Below, piece by piece: positions 28,901 through 39,500 of a stretch of 64,000 nucleotides of DNA. The DNA comes from Saprospiraceae bacterium. GTDB lineage: Bacteria; Bacteroidota; Bacteroidia; Chitinophagales; Saprospiraceae. The notes under the pieces were generated by a model, which worked only from the letters and a program-made list of their open reading frames with translations, was not told the origin of the DNA and ran no database searches. Every line of letters begins with the position of its first letter. The first letter of the stretch is position 1. Location: positions 62,001 to 126,000 of the forward strand of contig JADKGF010000004.1 in NCBI GenBank assembly GCA_016717105.1, in the 5' to 3' direction. The position numbers and the translations under genes are program-made.

Positions 28901-28939
28901 GGACATGAATACAAACCATAAAATATTTTTAAAATCCAA
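25901..28939 (-). CDS. LytS-type sensor histidine kinase with periplasmic two-component propeller
   Basis: 1012 residues. The TTG at 28939 is preferred: an in-frame stop lies just upstream and the next ATG (28906) would leave too short a signal. Order: signal peptide, ~650 residues of two-component-regulator propeller repeats (e.g. EDSYGNIWVATTNGFGVW, KDRLGNIWTTTASGIYLL), a Y_Y_Y domain (~675-740), one membrane helix (~750), then the His_kinase domain with MNPHFIFNALNSIQFF (~806) and HATPase (IQPFIENSIKHG ~905; ISDNGIGRN). The sensor side faces the periplasm. Unlike hybrid SusR-type regulators the receiver is a separate protein, the LytTR gene overlapping its 3' end. Confidence 0.9.
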   Translation of the reverse strand: MDFKNILWFVFMSFFAMRIHCQVVQYELGRLTNGQNIIQSEISEVIKDSKNYHWIMTPDMVQKYDGIETKYYKLGYIKSRLYDIEEANGGQIFVLKWEKIFHYVNDDIGFKVQIQTSTVTGRFLRLSTDLDGKLLILCEKGIFRYNEFNQSLSLVHPCHQFSNFSTFEKFEHFIYWHNTKSKKTYRLDLKSQALDSISVPASRHIFVVNKDQVWHSKGGNITISADITSKSLKPLNVKQFDQKFLSEGLFVSGICKLDSRYLLVALAFKGYHLYDTHDDSFKKVSLLYQNKKVSIQNSENKSISCGAYGQSYLHSYEGLYVLLDPKKSFKHFAFNNDDQPESVESSNTIRGFSEDSYGNIWVATTNGFGVWNVKKRTAKMYFPKPGATNYLNYFSVRSIQVLDNKRILVCQSEKDIWIFNPKLETFKPPNFQNTNIKKSFLESFKNRIGKISGNLFLITCSDSVYFFDSKTETIYLHHDKRYPNLGANSIYLDMSKRIWFLSPKGLIATDQNLAELFKVKVEENGNKLSHFSMIEVTKDTFWAVGDNIIEITITKDQKPCVVNIFDDIKNAVFYNLHKDRLGNIWTTTASGIYLLNRDKMSFELYNKSNNIHNQKYNYGHAFESSDGLVYFPGFNGVTYFDPSKFITTKEKLIVHFTSFKINGKSTMLNKSYDLSYDQNDIEISFKAPVINSNQGVKYKYRMKGLDPEWKLSNGVNTIRFSTLRAGTYVFSASASADGHIWYDTGTTITINISPAFYTTWWFYTLIFAGFIALSYYFVKRYINNLKRKSKIKQQLTDLEIKALRSQMNPHFIFNALNSIQFFVFNKDVDTANLYISKFSKLLRLVLNSSESPWIPLGEEIEIIQLYLDIEALRFGDELTYKIEVDDALDDIDDMLIPSMIIQPFIENSIKHGLSSKEGAKTIRIIMTKVNDESFICSISDNGIGRNLSNQIKDQQQKLEFHKSMGMKLIEDRLNIISGQKTLNNIQIMDMFDAKGHASGTRVDILFPIKLNI

Positions 28940-29024
28940 AAGTTACATTTTATTGAAATAGCGAAAATACAATAATTTTGATTCGCACAATACAATATTT
29001 TTATATCAATAATACACTGACCAA

Positions 29025-31321
29025 TTATTTGTCCTCCTCTTCCATTTTTTTAATCTTCTCCTTCAACAAATTGATGTCTTCCTGCTGCTTCATGATGATC
29101 GCCATCAGTTCTTCGGTACGATCCTTTTTAAATTCACTTTTTTCCTTATTGATTTGGTTTATAGCATCTATCATATAAGGAATAAGGCCTATATAATTGA
29201 CGCTCTTATATCCATCTTGATTTGTTTTTACCAATTCAGGCATATAGGTCTCTACTTCTTGTGCCATGAGACCGGTCTGCATAGCAGGATCTTTATCTTC
29301 GGCTATCCAATAATAATGGTATGCCTTTAGATGGTTCAACTTATTCATGGCATCTTTTATGGGTGTAATATCTTTTTTCAGTCGCCTATCGCTCGGCGCT
29401 GTCAAGGTGCCAGCGATGGTCATATTGCCTGTAGAGTACAAAGTCGCAGTTGTAGTGTTTGCGCTATTTCTAAATACAAAATCTGATCCCACTTTAAATG
29501 TCCTAAACTTCATATCCCCATCAAACAGCAAGGCACCGTAATCATCTGCGGTATTACTGTTATCAAGCCTGATCCCTTTGCCCCAGCCGCTCTCGCCACC
29601 ACCGATGTGTAGCTGGTTAGTTGGTGCGTCAGTGCTTAGCCCTACTCTTCCATCCTTTCTTACGACCATGGCATTGGAATATTGATTGTTATCGCCATTA
29701 CCAATAATAAATAATGGTGTGGTTGGAGTCACTGTAGTTTGCGGTGTTACAATGGGATCATTGTACATACCTATTGCAGTACATGCATAACCATTAGCAT
29801 TTGTAGAGCTCCCCATGGCTGTGGAATAAACTCCATTAGCATCCGTCAATTGCCCCATGGCTGTAGAAGAAGCTCCATTAGCATTCGTCAAGCGCCCCAT
29901 GGCTGTGGCATAATCTCCATTAGCTGTCGTTTTGTACCCCATGGCTGTGGAAAAATCTCCATTAGCTTCTGTAAATTCCCCCATGGCTGTGGAAAATTCT
30001 CCATTAGCGCTCGTAGTGAACCCCATGGCCGTGGAATTATCTCCATTAGCTTCTGTAAATTCCCCCATGGCTGTGGAAAAATCTCCAATAGCATCAGTAT
30101 AGTACCCCATGGCTATGGAATTAGCTCCAATAGCGGCTGTAGAGTACCCCATGGCTGTGGAATAAGGTCCTTTAGCTTTTGTGTTATAGCCACTTGCAAA
30201 AGAATAATAACCTATACTATCTCTATTCCATATATTGTTGGCAACTCTCCAACTCTAAATGCCGCTTTCTCTGGATACCACATCATACGAGTACCTTGAC
30301 CCTCAATCGGTGGCGGTATATTAGTACTAAATGTGACAGATAGCGGCCCTGTAAACACTACGCTGCTATCTGCAACATGGAGCCTAGCGGCAGGTATATT
30401 GGTACCGATGCCTATTCTGCCATCATTGCGTGCTACCATCACGTTTTTTCGATTTGCGTCACTAATACCATTTCCTATGATAAATAATGGTGTTGTGGCA
30501 TTTATAATGTTTTGTGATGATACTATGGGTTCATTTAGTCTGCCTACTACCAAGGAGCCATAACCATTTCCTATATTACTTTCCCCCATGACGGTTGAGT
30601 AACGGCCATTAGCAGTATTTCCATATCCCATTGTAGTAGAAGAATTTCCATTAGAAACATTTTCATTCCCTGTAGCAAGCGAAGCATTGCCTCTTGCCTG
30701 TGTTAGCGAACCAAATACTGTGGCATAATGACCCGATGCTTCTGATTCCACTCCAAAAGCAACAGAATAATTTCCTTTTGCTTTGGTGCTTAGTCCACCT
30801 GCGATTGAATAATTACCTATACTATCTCTATCCCATGTATTATTAACTACTGTTCCAACCCTAAAAGCAGCTTTCTCAGGATACCACATCATACGAGTGC
30901 CGGCACCTTGGACTGGTGGGTTAGCTGGACTAGCTGGCAAAGAGGTTGGCCCTGTAAACACTACACTGCTATCTGCTACATGAAGTCTCGCAGCTGGCTG
31001 TGCAGTGCCTATCCCTACTCTATCGTTATTATTTATGACCAACGTATTGCTCAATGGTCGGCTGATGACCATACCACCGACAGGACCATGATTGTGATCG
31101 TAACCGAAGATCCAATTTTGTCCACTACCATGATTAAAAAACATCGAGGTATTGGTAGTAGGTGATGTATTATTGAAAATCAAGCTGTCACCGTCAATGC
31201 GGATATCACCATTTACATGCAGTTTTTGCAATGGATTGAGTGTACCGACTCCGACGTTCTGACTGAATAAAGCTGAATTTGCAATAAGCAATAATAAAAG
31301 GATTAATTTTAAGCTTTTCAT
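29025..31321 (-). CDS. Surface fibre-like protein 1: VGIGT, YadA-head repeats and S74 chaperone tail; frameshifted
   Basis: The gene lies in two frames, 31321-30212 and 30152-29025. Around 30245 the first frame derails, while the other frame continues NNIWNRDSIGYYSFASGYNTKAKG into the second ORF; one added base joins them (~765 residues). Domains: signal peptide, stalk with VGVGTLNPLQKLHVNGDI, two tracts of 14-residue YadA-head-like repeats (MGYSTxAxGxxSTA), a GRVGLST hinge and a C-terminal Peptidase_S74 intramolecular chaperone (SDRRLKKDITPIKDAM...LMAQEVETYMPELV) ending in a coiled coil. S74 domains usually promote trimerisation and cut themselves off. No T9SS tail is seen, so export is unclear. 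A paralogue follows upstream. Confidence 0.75.
29775..30152 (-). repeat. Nine 42-bp coding repeats (YadA-head type)
   Basis: The CCATGG-containing unit recurs every 42 bases (e.g. 29813 and 29855), each encoding MGxxTxANGxxSTA. Units are similar but not identical, so the tract can gain or lose units by slippage or recombination. Confidence 0.85.
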
Positions 31322-31414
31322 GTTTATAAGATTATTATATGAAAATACATTTTAAAAATATGTTTTTGTTTTGATTAATATTTCATATCAATTAGATTCA
31401 AAAGTTTTATCAAG

Positions 31415-33517
31415 TTATTTCTCTTTTTTTTCCAAGTTTCTTATCATTTGTTTCAGCATATCGATCTCGTTTTTCAGCTCTTTGATTTGGTCAATATTGT
31501 CTTTATTGATTTGGTTTACAGCATCTATCACATAAGGAATAAGACCTATATAATTGACACTTTTATACCCTTCTTGATTTGTTTTTACCAATTCAGGCAT
31601 ATTGGCTTCTACGTCTTGTGCCATGAGTCCGGTCTGCATAGCAGGATCATTATCTTCGGCGTTCCAATAATAATGGTATGCCTTTAGATGGTTCAGCTTA
31701 TCCATAGCATCTTTGATAGGTGTAATATCCTTTTTGAGCCTCCTATCACTATTTTGGGTAAGTGTACCTGCGATGGTCATGTTTCCTGTTGAGTACAAAG
31801 TTGCAGTAGTAGTGTTTGCGCTATTGCGAAATACAAAATCTGATTCATTCTTAAATGTCCTAAACTTCATATGCCCATCAAACAGCATAACACCATAATC
31901 ATTGGCTGTACTGCTTTGATCAAGTCTAATCCCTTTGTCCCAGCCGCTCTCACCAGCACCTAAATGTAGCTGATTAGTTGGAGCATTTGTACCCAAACCT
32001 ACTCTTCCATCTTTCCTTACTACCATAGCATTGGATCGATCTCCATAAGAGCTGTTACCATTTCCAATAATAAATAATGGTGTAGTAGGGGTCACTCCAG
32101 TTTGCGGTGTTACAATGGGATCATTGAACATACCTATTGCTGTACATGCAAAACCATTAGCTTCCGTCCAGATCCCCATGGCTGTGGAACTATATCCATT
32201 AGCATTGGTAGAGTTACCCATGGCTGTGGAAGCATCACCATTGGCATCGGGTCCGTACCCCATGGCTATGGAATAAACTCCAATTGCGTCTGTACCGTAC
32301 CCCATGGCTGTGGAATAAGCTCCAATAGCATCCGTAAGGTACCCCATGGCCGTGGAAGCATTTCCATTGGCATCGGTAATGTAACCCATGGCTGTGGAAT
32401 AAGGTCCCTTTGCTTTTGTGCTATAGCCACTTGCAAAAGAATAACGGCCGATACTATCTCTATCCCAAGAGTTATTTTCAGTCCAACCAACTCTAAAAGC
32501 AGCTTTCTCAGGATACCACATCAAGCGGCTACCTGTACCTTCTATTGGTGGTGGTATCGTAGTACTAGATGGCACAGATAATGGCCCCGTAAATACTACA
32601 CTGCTATCTGCGACATGGAGCCTAGCGGCAGGTATATTGGTACCGATGCCTATTCTGCCATCATTGCGTGCTACCATCACGTTTTTTCGATTTCCATCGT
32701 TTGTACCATTTCCTATGATAAATAATGGTGTGGTAGGAGTCACTGCAGTTTGTGGTGTTACAATGGGTTCATTGTAATTACCAATTGTGGTACATGCATA
32801 ACCATTGGCTTTTGTATATCTACCCATGGCTGTGGAATAATCTCCAGTAGCGTCTGTAGAGTACCCCATGGCTGTGGAAGCATCACCTATAGCGTCTGTA
32901 GAGTATCCCATTGCTGTGGAAATATATCCATTAGCTTCCGTATCGCGCCCCATGGCTGTGGAATAAGACCCTTTTGCTTTTGTGTTATAACCACTTGCAA
33001 AAGAATAATTACCTATACTATCTCTGTTCCATATATTGTTGGTTACTCTTCCAACTCTAAATGCCGCTTTGTCTGGATACCACATCATACGAGTGCCGGC
33101 ACCTTGGATTGGTGGGTTACCAGCACTGGCTGGCAAAGTGGTTGGGCCCGTAAAAACCACACTACTATCTGCCACTTGAAGCCTTGCAGCTGGCTGTGCA
33201 GTGCCTATCCCTACTCTATCGTTGTTATTTATGACCAATGTATTGCTCAATGGTCGGCTGATGACCATGCCACCGACAGGACCATGATTGTGATCGTAAC
33301 CGAAGATCCAATTTTGTCCACTACCATGATTAAAAAACATCGAGGTATTGGTAGTAGGTGATGTATTATTGAAAATCAAGCTGTCACCGTCAATGCGGAT
33401 ATCACCATTTACATGGAGTTTTTGCAATGGATTGAGTGTACCGACGCCGACGTTCTGTCCATATATGGTAGTATATGACATTAGAACAAAAAAACTGATT
33501 AATTTCAAGTGCTGCAT
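31415..33517 (-). CDS. Surface fibre-like protein 2: VGIGT, YadA-head repeats and S74 chaperone tail
   Basis: 700 residues, intact. After a signal peptide (ending TTIYGQ) comes a stalk nearly identical to that of the neighbouring paralogue (NVGVGTLNPLQKLHVNG). There are two YadA-head-like tracts (four and six 14-residue units), each followed by an IG.YN(E/D)PIV..QT.VTPTTPLFIIGNG turn and a VGIGT/VGLGT block. The C-terminal S74 chaperone (SDRRLKKDITPIKDAM...LMAQDVEANMPELV) and a short coiled coil (QIKELKNEIDMLKQM) close it. The fold predicts a trimeric left-handed beta-roll fibre. The two paralogues are mosaics: almost identical at both ends, different in repeat number. Confidence 0.82.
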   Translation of the reverse strand: MQHLKLISFFVLMSYTTIYGQNVGVGTLNPLQKLHVNGDIRIDGDSLIFNNTSPTTNTSMFFNHGSGQNWIFGYDHNHGPVGGMVISRPLSNTLVINNNDRVGIGTAQPAARLQVADSSVVFTGPTTLPASAGNPPIQGAGTRMMWYPDKAAFRVGRVTNNIWNRDSIGNYSFASGYNTKAKGSYSTAMGRDTEANGYISTAMGYSTDAIGDASTAMGYSTDATGDYSTAMGRYTKANGYACTTIGNYNEPIVTPQTAVTPTTPLFIIGNGTNDGNRKNVMVARNDGRIGIGTNIPAARLHVADSSVVFTGPLSVPSSTTIPPPIEGTGSRLMWYPEKAAFRVGWTENNSWDRDSIGRYSFASGYSTKAKGPYSTAMGYITDANGNASTAMGYLTDAIGAYSTAMGYGTDAIGVYSIAMGYGPDANGDASTAMGNSTNANGYSSTAMGIWTEANGFACTAIGMFNDPIVTPQTGVTPTTPLFIIGNGNSSYGDRSNAMVVRKDGRVGLGTNAPTNQLHLGAGESGWDKGIRLDQSSTANDYGVMLFDGHMKFRTFKNESDFVFRNSANTTTATLYSTGNMTIAGTLTQNSDRRLKKDITPIKDAMDKLNHLKAYHYYWNAEDNDPAMQTGLMAQDVEANMPELVKTNQEGYKSVNYIGLIPYVIDAVNQINKDNIDQIKELKNEIDMLKQMIRNLEKKEK
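32138..32389 (-). repeat. Six 42-bp coding repeats, second head tract
   Basis: Six in-frame units of MGxxTDAxGxxSTA type inside the gene 31415-33517. Confidence 0.8.
32786..32953 (-). repeat. Four 42-bp coding repeats, first head tract
   Basis: Four in-frame units (MGRDTEANGYISTA and relatives) inside the gene 31415-33517. Confidence 0.8.
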
Positions 33518-33595
33518 GGTCGAATTGTTATTTGTTTATAAAATGTGCTAGTTATGTTGATAATAATATGACTTATTAGATTTGAGTTGAATATG

Positions 33596-34897
33596 TCAAA
33601 GTTTGATGATTTTTTTGTTGAAATTCCCTACCTTCAAGATATACATTCCTTGAGATAACATCGGAATGTATATTTCATTTTCACCAGTGTTCAGGTCTCC
33701 TTGGCCTACCATTTTCCCAGCCAAATCATACACCTTATATCGTTGCGGAAGATCGGAATAAATGGTAAAATGATCACCATAAAAGGGATTTGGATAGATA
33801 TTGAACGTACTACTTAATGACAAGTCAGCACTTGATGACAAAAGATTACACTTATATTCTGTCCGGTAATGGGTCATGAAATTGTTTGCCGTAGGGCTCC
33901 ACATAGAGTAATTATCATAGGCTATAATATCCCCATTGGTATTGTACTCATTGGTGACTCGTACAGCCAATACCCAATTTTGGTTTTCGACATTATAGTA
34001 ATCGGTAGCAATCAACCTTAACTGATTGTCATAGACATTGACTCCTTTACTAGTAACTACCAAATTACTTCCCGAAGCTTCTGATGTAATATTATGATCT
34101 TCTATGCCTTGGTTATAGTAATAATGTGTCTGTTTTACAAGCTTGTAATTGTTGTTTTCCCATTTATACTGCTCTTTTAAGATGAGCAATTTATCGTTAT
34201 CGTATTGATATGTTGTTTTCGTACTATTGACCAAAACACCATTAGAGCCGACTTGATAATTAGTGGTACTTAATTGATTATTAGAATTATAAGAAGCGGA
34301 AATTGCCCAAGATATTTGCCAAGTATTATTCTTCCAAGTTTCTACTTGATGTGCTATATTTTGACCAGCTTGGTTTTTAGTAGTTGTACTTCTATTCCAA
34401 TTAACCCAAGTACCTGACTGCCATCTTTGAGTTATCTGAATGTACGTTAAATTATCATAGAAATAATTGAACTTATAAGCATTTACCCAAGCATTATTAA
34501 CCCATTCATAGCCTAAGTATTCATTTCTTCTATTCTGCGAGTCATAAGTAATGGTAATTTTACTTGAAGGCTGCCATGCACCAGAGACATACTTATCTTT
34601 ATATCCCGTTTCAATTTCATTAAAAGGTGTAAATGAAAAAAATTCTCTGGATAAAGGTACTTTTGAAGTAATATTTTCATAAGTGAATTCATATATCGTA
34701 TCTATGCGGCAAGCACCAAGAACCGATGAATTGTAATTACTTTGGTCTATTTGCAGTCCGTACTCGTCTCCAGCAATAGATTGGTCTATGATGTCAAGAG
34801 TTTGATAGTCGGATGCAAATACATCTTGGCCCTTTTCTTGAGCATAAAGATGCGCCACAGTAAGTATGATGATAAGAATTAGGATTTTTGATTTCAT
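33596..34897 (-). CDS. T9SS-sorted repeat protein, copy 1
   Basis: 433 residues. Signal peptide ending LYAQ20. The body consists of 30-40-residue repeats with a YDSQNR...YEWVNNAWVNAYKFNYFYD pattern (Trp-rich beta strands, similar in style to YD/RHS-like repeats but shorter). It ends in a T9SS type A domain (FNIYPNPFYGDHFTIY...GQGDLNTGENEIYIPMLSQG). Its neighbour at 35060 is a paralogue whose last ~68 residues are about 90% identical, while the bodies are much more diverged. Exported to the surface; function unknown. Confidence 0.78.
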   Translation of the reverse strand: MKSKILILIIILTVAHLYAQEKGQDVFASDYQTLDIIDQSIAGDEYGLQIDQSNYNSSVLGACRIDTIYEFTYENITSKVPLSREFFSFTPFNEIETGYKDKYVSGAWQPSSKITITYDSQNRRNEYLGYEWVNNAWVNAYKFNYFYDNLTYIQITQRWQSGTWVNWNRSTTTKNQAGQNIAHQVETWKNNTWQISWAISASYNSNNQLSTTNYQVGSNGVLVNSTKTTYQYDNDKLLILKEQYKWENNNYKLVKQTHYYYNQGIEDHNITSEASGSNLVVTSKGVNVYDNQLRLIATDYYNVENQNWVLAVRVTNEYNTNGDIIAYDNYSMWSPTANNFMTHYRTEYKCNLLSSSADLSLSSTFNIYPNPFYGDHFTIYSDLPQRYKVYDLAGKMVGQGDLNTGENEIYIPMLSQGMYILKVGNFNKKIIKL

Positions 34898-35059
34898 TTG
34901 TTTATAATTTACTTTATTGATTTAGAGATGTGGTTTATTATATTTTTAATGTTGCTTTGATTGAAATTACATCAAAAATTTATTCACTATTTTTTAAAAA
35001 ATTTGTTGGTAAAAAACTGACTTAAAGTTTTCAATTTTATAAAATCTGACTTGATATTT

Positions 35060-36448
35060 TCAAAGTTTGATTATTCTTTTACTTAAATTACCCACCTTCA
35101 ATATATACATGCCTTGAGATAACATCGGAATGTATATTTCATTTTCACCAGTGTTCAAGTCTCCTTGGCCTACCATTTTTCCAGCCAAATTATACACCTT
35201 ATATCGTTGCGGAAGATCAGTATAAATAGAAAAATGATCACCATAAAAAGGATTGGGGTAGATATTGATTGTACTTATATCAGTAGGTTCCACACCAGAT
35301 GCTATAAGTGTACATCTATTTTCTTGTCTCGTATGGTTGAGATAGTCATTTGCAGCAGGACTCCAATTAGTAAAAATATCTCTAGCAATCGTAAAACCTT
35401 GGATATTATATTCGTACGTGCTTTTATTATCATTCAACCATTTTTCATTTTCCCAATTAAAATACTCATAATATAAAGTTTTTTGGGGAGCATCATATTT
35501 TGATATTACTTTTTGTAAATTTACCAGCATACCACTAGCGTTCGCTTGTGTTATGATTGATGAATCTTGTACATTTTGGCTCCAAAAATATTTCGTTTGT
35601 CTAAAAAATTGCCAAGTATTGTTGGCCCAAACATACCTATCATCTTGTTTTAGATTCTTATTAGTGTCATGTTTATAATCATTTTTTTCAGAATTTACCA
35701 TAATCCCGTTTTTGTTAACTTGTACTATCCTTTGGATTAATAAATCCAAACTATTATAGGTAAAAGATCTTAAAAAATCTACTTTCCAAATCCCTCCTTT
35801 CCACTCTTCAGCTAACAGCAATACCATCTTTTTATTCGTATTGTAAGTAATAGTTTCCTTCCTATTATTTATCCAAGATCCCGATTCCCAATTTTGAGTT
35901 ACATATGTTTCAATTAAATCCCCATAATCCTCTACCTTCCGGTTTGTATTTACCCATTCTCCATTTATGTAATTTTGGTATGTAATTTTCAAACCATGAT
36001 CAGGATGAGCGTACTGAATACTTGAAGAGTATTCCCATGCACCATTTATCCAAATTGACCTTATATTTGCTGTTAGTCTTTGCTGACTATCGTAGGTGAA
36101 ATCTCTTTTTTCTCTTCGGTCCCAAGTACCAAACAAATACCTATCGGTGAAAGACTCGACTGGATTATTAAATTCATTGTTTAAATAGATGTGTCTGTAC
36201 TTTACAACCTTGGTATTAGGGTTTAAAAATTCATATTCATAAATTGTGTCTAGTGGGCATTCGTATGATAAGATTTGTTGGCTTGGGCTATTATTCCATA
36301 TATCCAGCACATCATCTTTTTCTTCATTTGGGTTTGCATAAAGATGGTGATTAGGTGTACTTTGGGGTAATTTACTATTGTTATCTGACTGTGCTTTTAA
36401 GTTATACACAGCTGATGAAATAAACAGGATTAATACTTTTGTTTTCAT
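35060..36448 (-). CDS. T9SS-sorted repeat protein, copy 2
   Basis: 462 residues with a signal peptide ending LKAQ19 and the same repeat style as copy 1 (TYDSQQRLTANIRSIWINGAWEYS, YGDLIETYVTQNWESGSW). The sorting domain (INIYPNPFYGDHFSIY...LSKRIIKL) is almost the same as that of copy 1. It lies 162 bases upstream of copy 1 in the same direction; the pair arose by tandem duplication followed by divergence of the bodies. Possibly carbohydrate- or surface-binding, but there is no direct evidence. Confidence 0.78.
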   Translation of the reverse strand: MKTKVLILFISSAVYNLKAQSDNNSKLPQSTPNHHLYANPNEEKDDVLDIWNNSPSQQILSYECPLDTIYEYEFLNPNTKVVKYRHIYLNNEFNNPVESFTDRYLFGTWDRREKRDFTYDSQQRLTANIRSIWINGAWEYSSSIQYAHPDHGLKITYQNYINGEWVNTNRKVEDYGDLIETYVTQNWESGSWINNRKETITYNTNKKMVLLLAEEWKGGIWKVDFLRSFTYNSLDLLIQRIVQVNKNGIMVNSEKNDYKHDTNKNLKQDDRYVWANNTWQFFRQTKYFWSQNVQDSSIITQANASGMLVNLQKVISKYDAPQKTLYYEYFNWENEKWLNDNKSTYEYNIQGFTIARDIFTNWSPAANDYLNHTRQENRCTLIASGVEPTDISTINIYPNPFYGDHFSIYTDLPQRYKVYNLAGKMVGQGDLNTGENEIYIPMLSQGMYILKVGNLSKRIIKL

Positions 36449-36531
36449 GTGCTTATATTTTACTTTGTTGATTTAGAAAAATGATTTATTATTTACTTTA
36501 TTAACTTTAATTAACAGCTAAAATTTATTCA

Positions 36532-39500
36532 CTATTTTTTAAAAAATTTATTGGTAAAACACTGACCCGATGTTTTCAATTCTATAATATACAGACCTGT
36601 AGGCAAATAACCTACATTTATACGACCATCGTACAGACATCCAGACATGACAATCTGGTTTGTTGTATTCACGATTTTGTATATGTCAGTTTGCCCAGCA
36701 TTTGAATAATATAACTCTAGCTGATCCTCGACTGGATTTGGAAAGACTCTAAACGCTTCATTTAGTTTTGACAAGCGTTTTATTACAATGGTTTTAGAGA
36801 TTTGGGCAGAACCATCAAAATCCAAGCTTTTCAGTCTGTAATATTGTATTCTAGTAGGATGCTGGTCAGAGACTTGATACTTGCGTAATCCAGTGTTTTT
36901 ATTTGGCTCAATAGCATCAACCATGGTCCAATTTATTCCATCAGCCGATGATTCCAATTCATACCGATAAAGGTTGACTTCGGAAGCTGTTTCCCATTCT
37001 AATACATTGACCAAACCATCTTCATAACCAGTAAATGATACCAACTCTATGGGCAATGCTGATCCTGATGTAGTTAATGTAAAGGATAAATCTGGCGAAC
37101 TCTCTCCCCAATACCATGGCATGAGTCTGATGTAAAATGGCAGATTGTTTCTGGATCCAGCATTGTGGTGTTGTAGGCCATTGGCTAAGGTAAGAAGTAC
37201 ATGTTCTTCGTCTCCTTCAAAACCACTGTCACTACAGCCTTCAAAAATAAGTGTCTGACAATCTCCTGAATATACATATAAAGAAACATCAATATCTTGT
37301 GAAGGCATCACTGAGATGAGTAGAGACTCTCCATTTATATTGTCATTGTCGGTAATGACTTTATACCACAAATCTATGTAATTATTGGTGCGCCCACTAC
37401 ATGAAGGAATGGTAACTGCAGACTCTGTAATGTTAGTAAATGCACCCGTAATACTTCCAGGAATTCCATCCGAAAATAAGATCGCCCCATCACATTCATC
37501 ATTGACCAATGGTGGCTCGTTTTCTGTAATACAGATATCAAAAGTGGTAGTTGAAATATTAACAACCTGATTGCCGAAAATACGCAAAAAATAGGTCTGT
37601 CCCACATTCAAATCTGTGAAGGTAAAATTATAAGCATTATTACAAAGGACATTGGTTAGATTGGGGCACGTGCCGGTCCACAATGAATATCTCAAAGCTG
37701 ATGGATAGCCAACAACATTGTTAATATTAAGTGTCAAATTGCTAAATGTAGCCACAAAAGAAAACCATACATCATGATCCTCATACCCAGGGCAACTTGT
37801 TTCTTGTGATGAAAGTGTTGCCCCAACCAAACTTCCTGATTCCACCAAACAATTTTGAGCTCCATAAGGTGTAACTGTAATTGCAGTAGGCGCATCACAA
37901 TCGTCATTGCCTATCGAATTCATAATGCAAAGATCAAATGTTGCAACTTGACCTCCAGTGTCAGTCTCTGAATAAACCCTAATATAGTAAGTATTTCCGG
38001 CTGTCAGATTAATCACATTGCCTGAAGAATAAAAACAAGTATTTGGGTGTAATGCAAGTGACCCACATGTATTTTCCCATACTGAAAATCTAAGCAACAC
38101 TCCGCTATTATTCAATAATTGAACCACTACGGCATTATCATTCGGAACAAATGAAAACCATACATCATCATCTTCCTCGCCACTGCAAGCACTATCATTT
38201 ATATTGGAAGGTGTGGCTCCTGATATAGTTCCTGCCGTCAAAAGTGTACATGTCAAGTCCGTGTTGATATTGGCTGTAATGGCATTTATACAATCATCAT
38301 TTGGAGGTGGCGGCGCAGTTTTGATACATACATCAAAATTGATGAAATTGAATCTGTCACTTTCAGGCACATATACTTTAACAAAATATTCTTGTCCAAT
38401 AGTAAGATTTAGGTATGTTATGTTTGGATAAGTGCTGCAGCTATTAGGTATATAACTCAAATTTCCACATGATCCTGTGTACATGGCATGAGCGTAGGAT
38501 GTAGTTGTGCCTGTAATATTTAATAATTGAAAATAATGTACGGTACTTGTAGCAGTAAATCTAAACCATACATCATCATTATCATCATAACAACTACCAG
38601 TATTGACTCCTGTGGCACTCAGTGTTGTACCTGAAACAACATTTGTACAAACCAAGTCAGGATTTACTGGCAAAATAAAGGCATTGATACATTCATCATT
38701 AGCTGGTGGAGGAGGCGAAGTTCTTATGCAAATATCAAAATCTGTATTATGTAGCGAACTATTGGCTGTCCATACTCGGATCAAGTAAGTATTACCCACT
38801 GTTAGATTTGTTACTAATCTCTTTTTATTTGGACAACAGCTTAGTGCAACCATCACATCACAAGTAGATTGCCAAACAGAAAAATAAAGGTTTGATGTAC
38901 TGCCGGTTATATTTGTTATTTCAATGCGATGTTCGGTCTGAGTCGCTACGAATGAAAACCATACATCATCGTCTGGTGTGCCTCCACATGTGTTATTCTG
39001 ACTTGATGGCGTAGCATATTGGATCGTACCAGAAGTAAGCAAATTGCAATTCATATCGGGTTGATAGCCACAGAGACTGGATTGCTACATTCGTCATTGG
39101 ATACTGCAGGTGGTGTTTTGATACAAACATCAAATGTAGTATTGGGTGCGCCGCCCGTAATGGATGAATAAACTCGGATAAAATACGTAGTTCCAATGGT
39201 TAGTCCATGGACTGCTGATGAAGAAGAATAAGAGCAAGAATTGGAATATAAAGTGAGACTCGGACAAGTACCAGTCCACACTGAATGATAAATTGATGTG
39301 GTATTTCCTACGATGTTTGACAATTCTATGTAATGCGTAGAATTTGTAGCTACGAATGAAAACCATACATCATCATCTTCAGAACCAGAACAGGATGCCT
39401 GACTTTGTGGTGAAGCAGTAGCTCCTAGTAACGTTCCACTCACCAAAGAAGTGCAGTTTAGGTCAACATTGATTGTCACAGGTAGTGCGTTTTCGCAATT

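Noticed and set aside
29775..30152. Regularly spaced CCCATGGCTGTGG units that look like a CRISPR array
   Set aside because: The spacing is exactly 42 bases, the 'spacers' are related to each other, and the tract is an open coding frame giving 14-residue YadA-head repeats. No cas gene is present.
29739..30299. 186-codon plus-strand frame with PHGCG repeats
   Set aside because: It is the antisense shadow of the 42-bp coding repeats of the minus-strand fibre gene.
32102..33361. Two further plus-strand repeat frames with PHGCG and HGYG repeats
   Set aside because: Antisense shadows of the head-repeat tracts and S74 protein on the minus strand.
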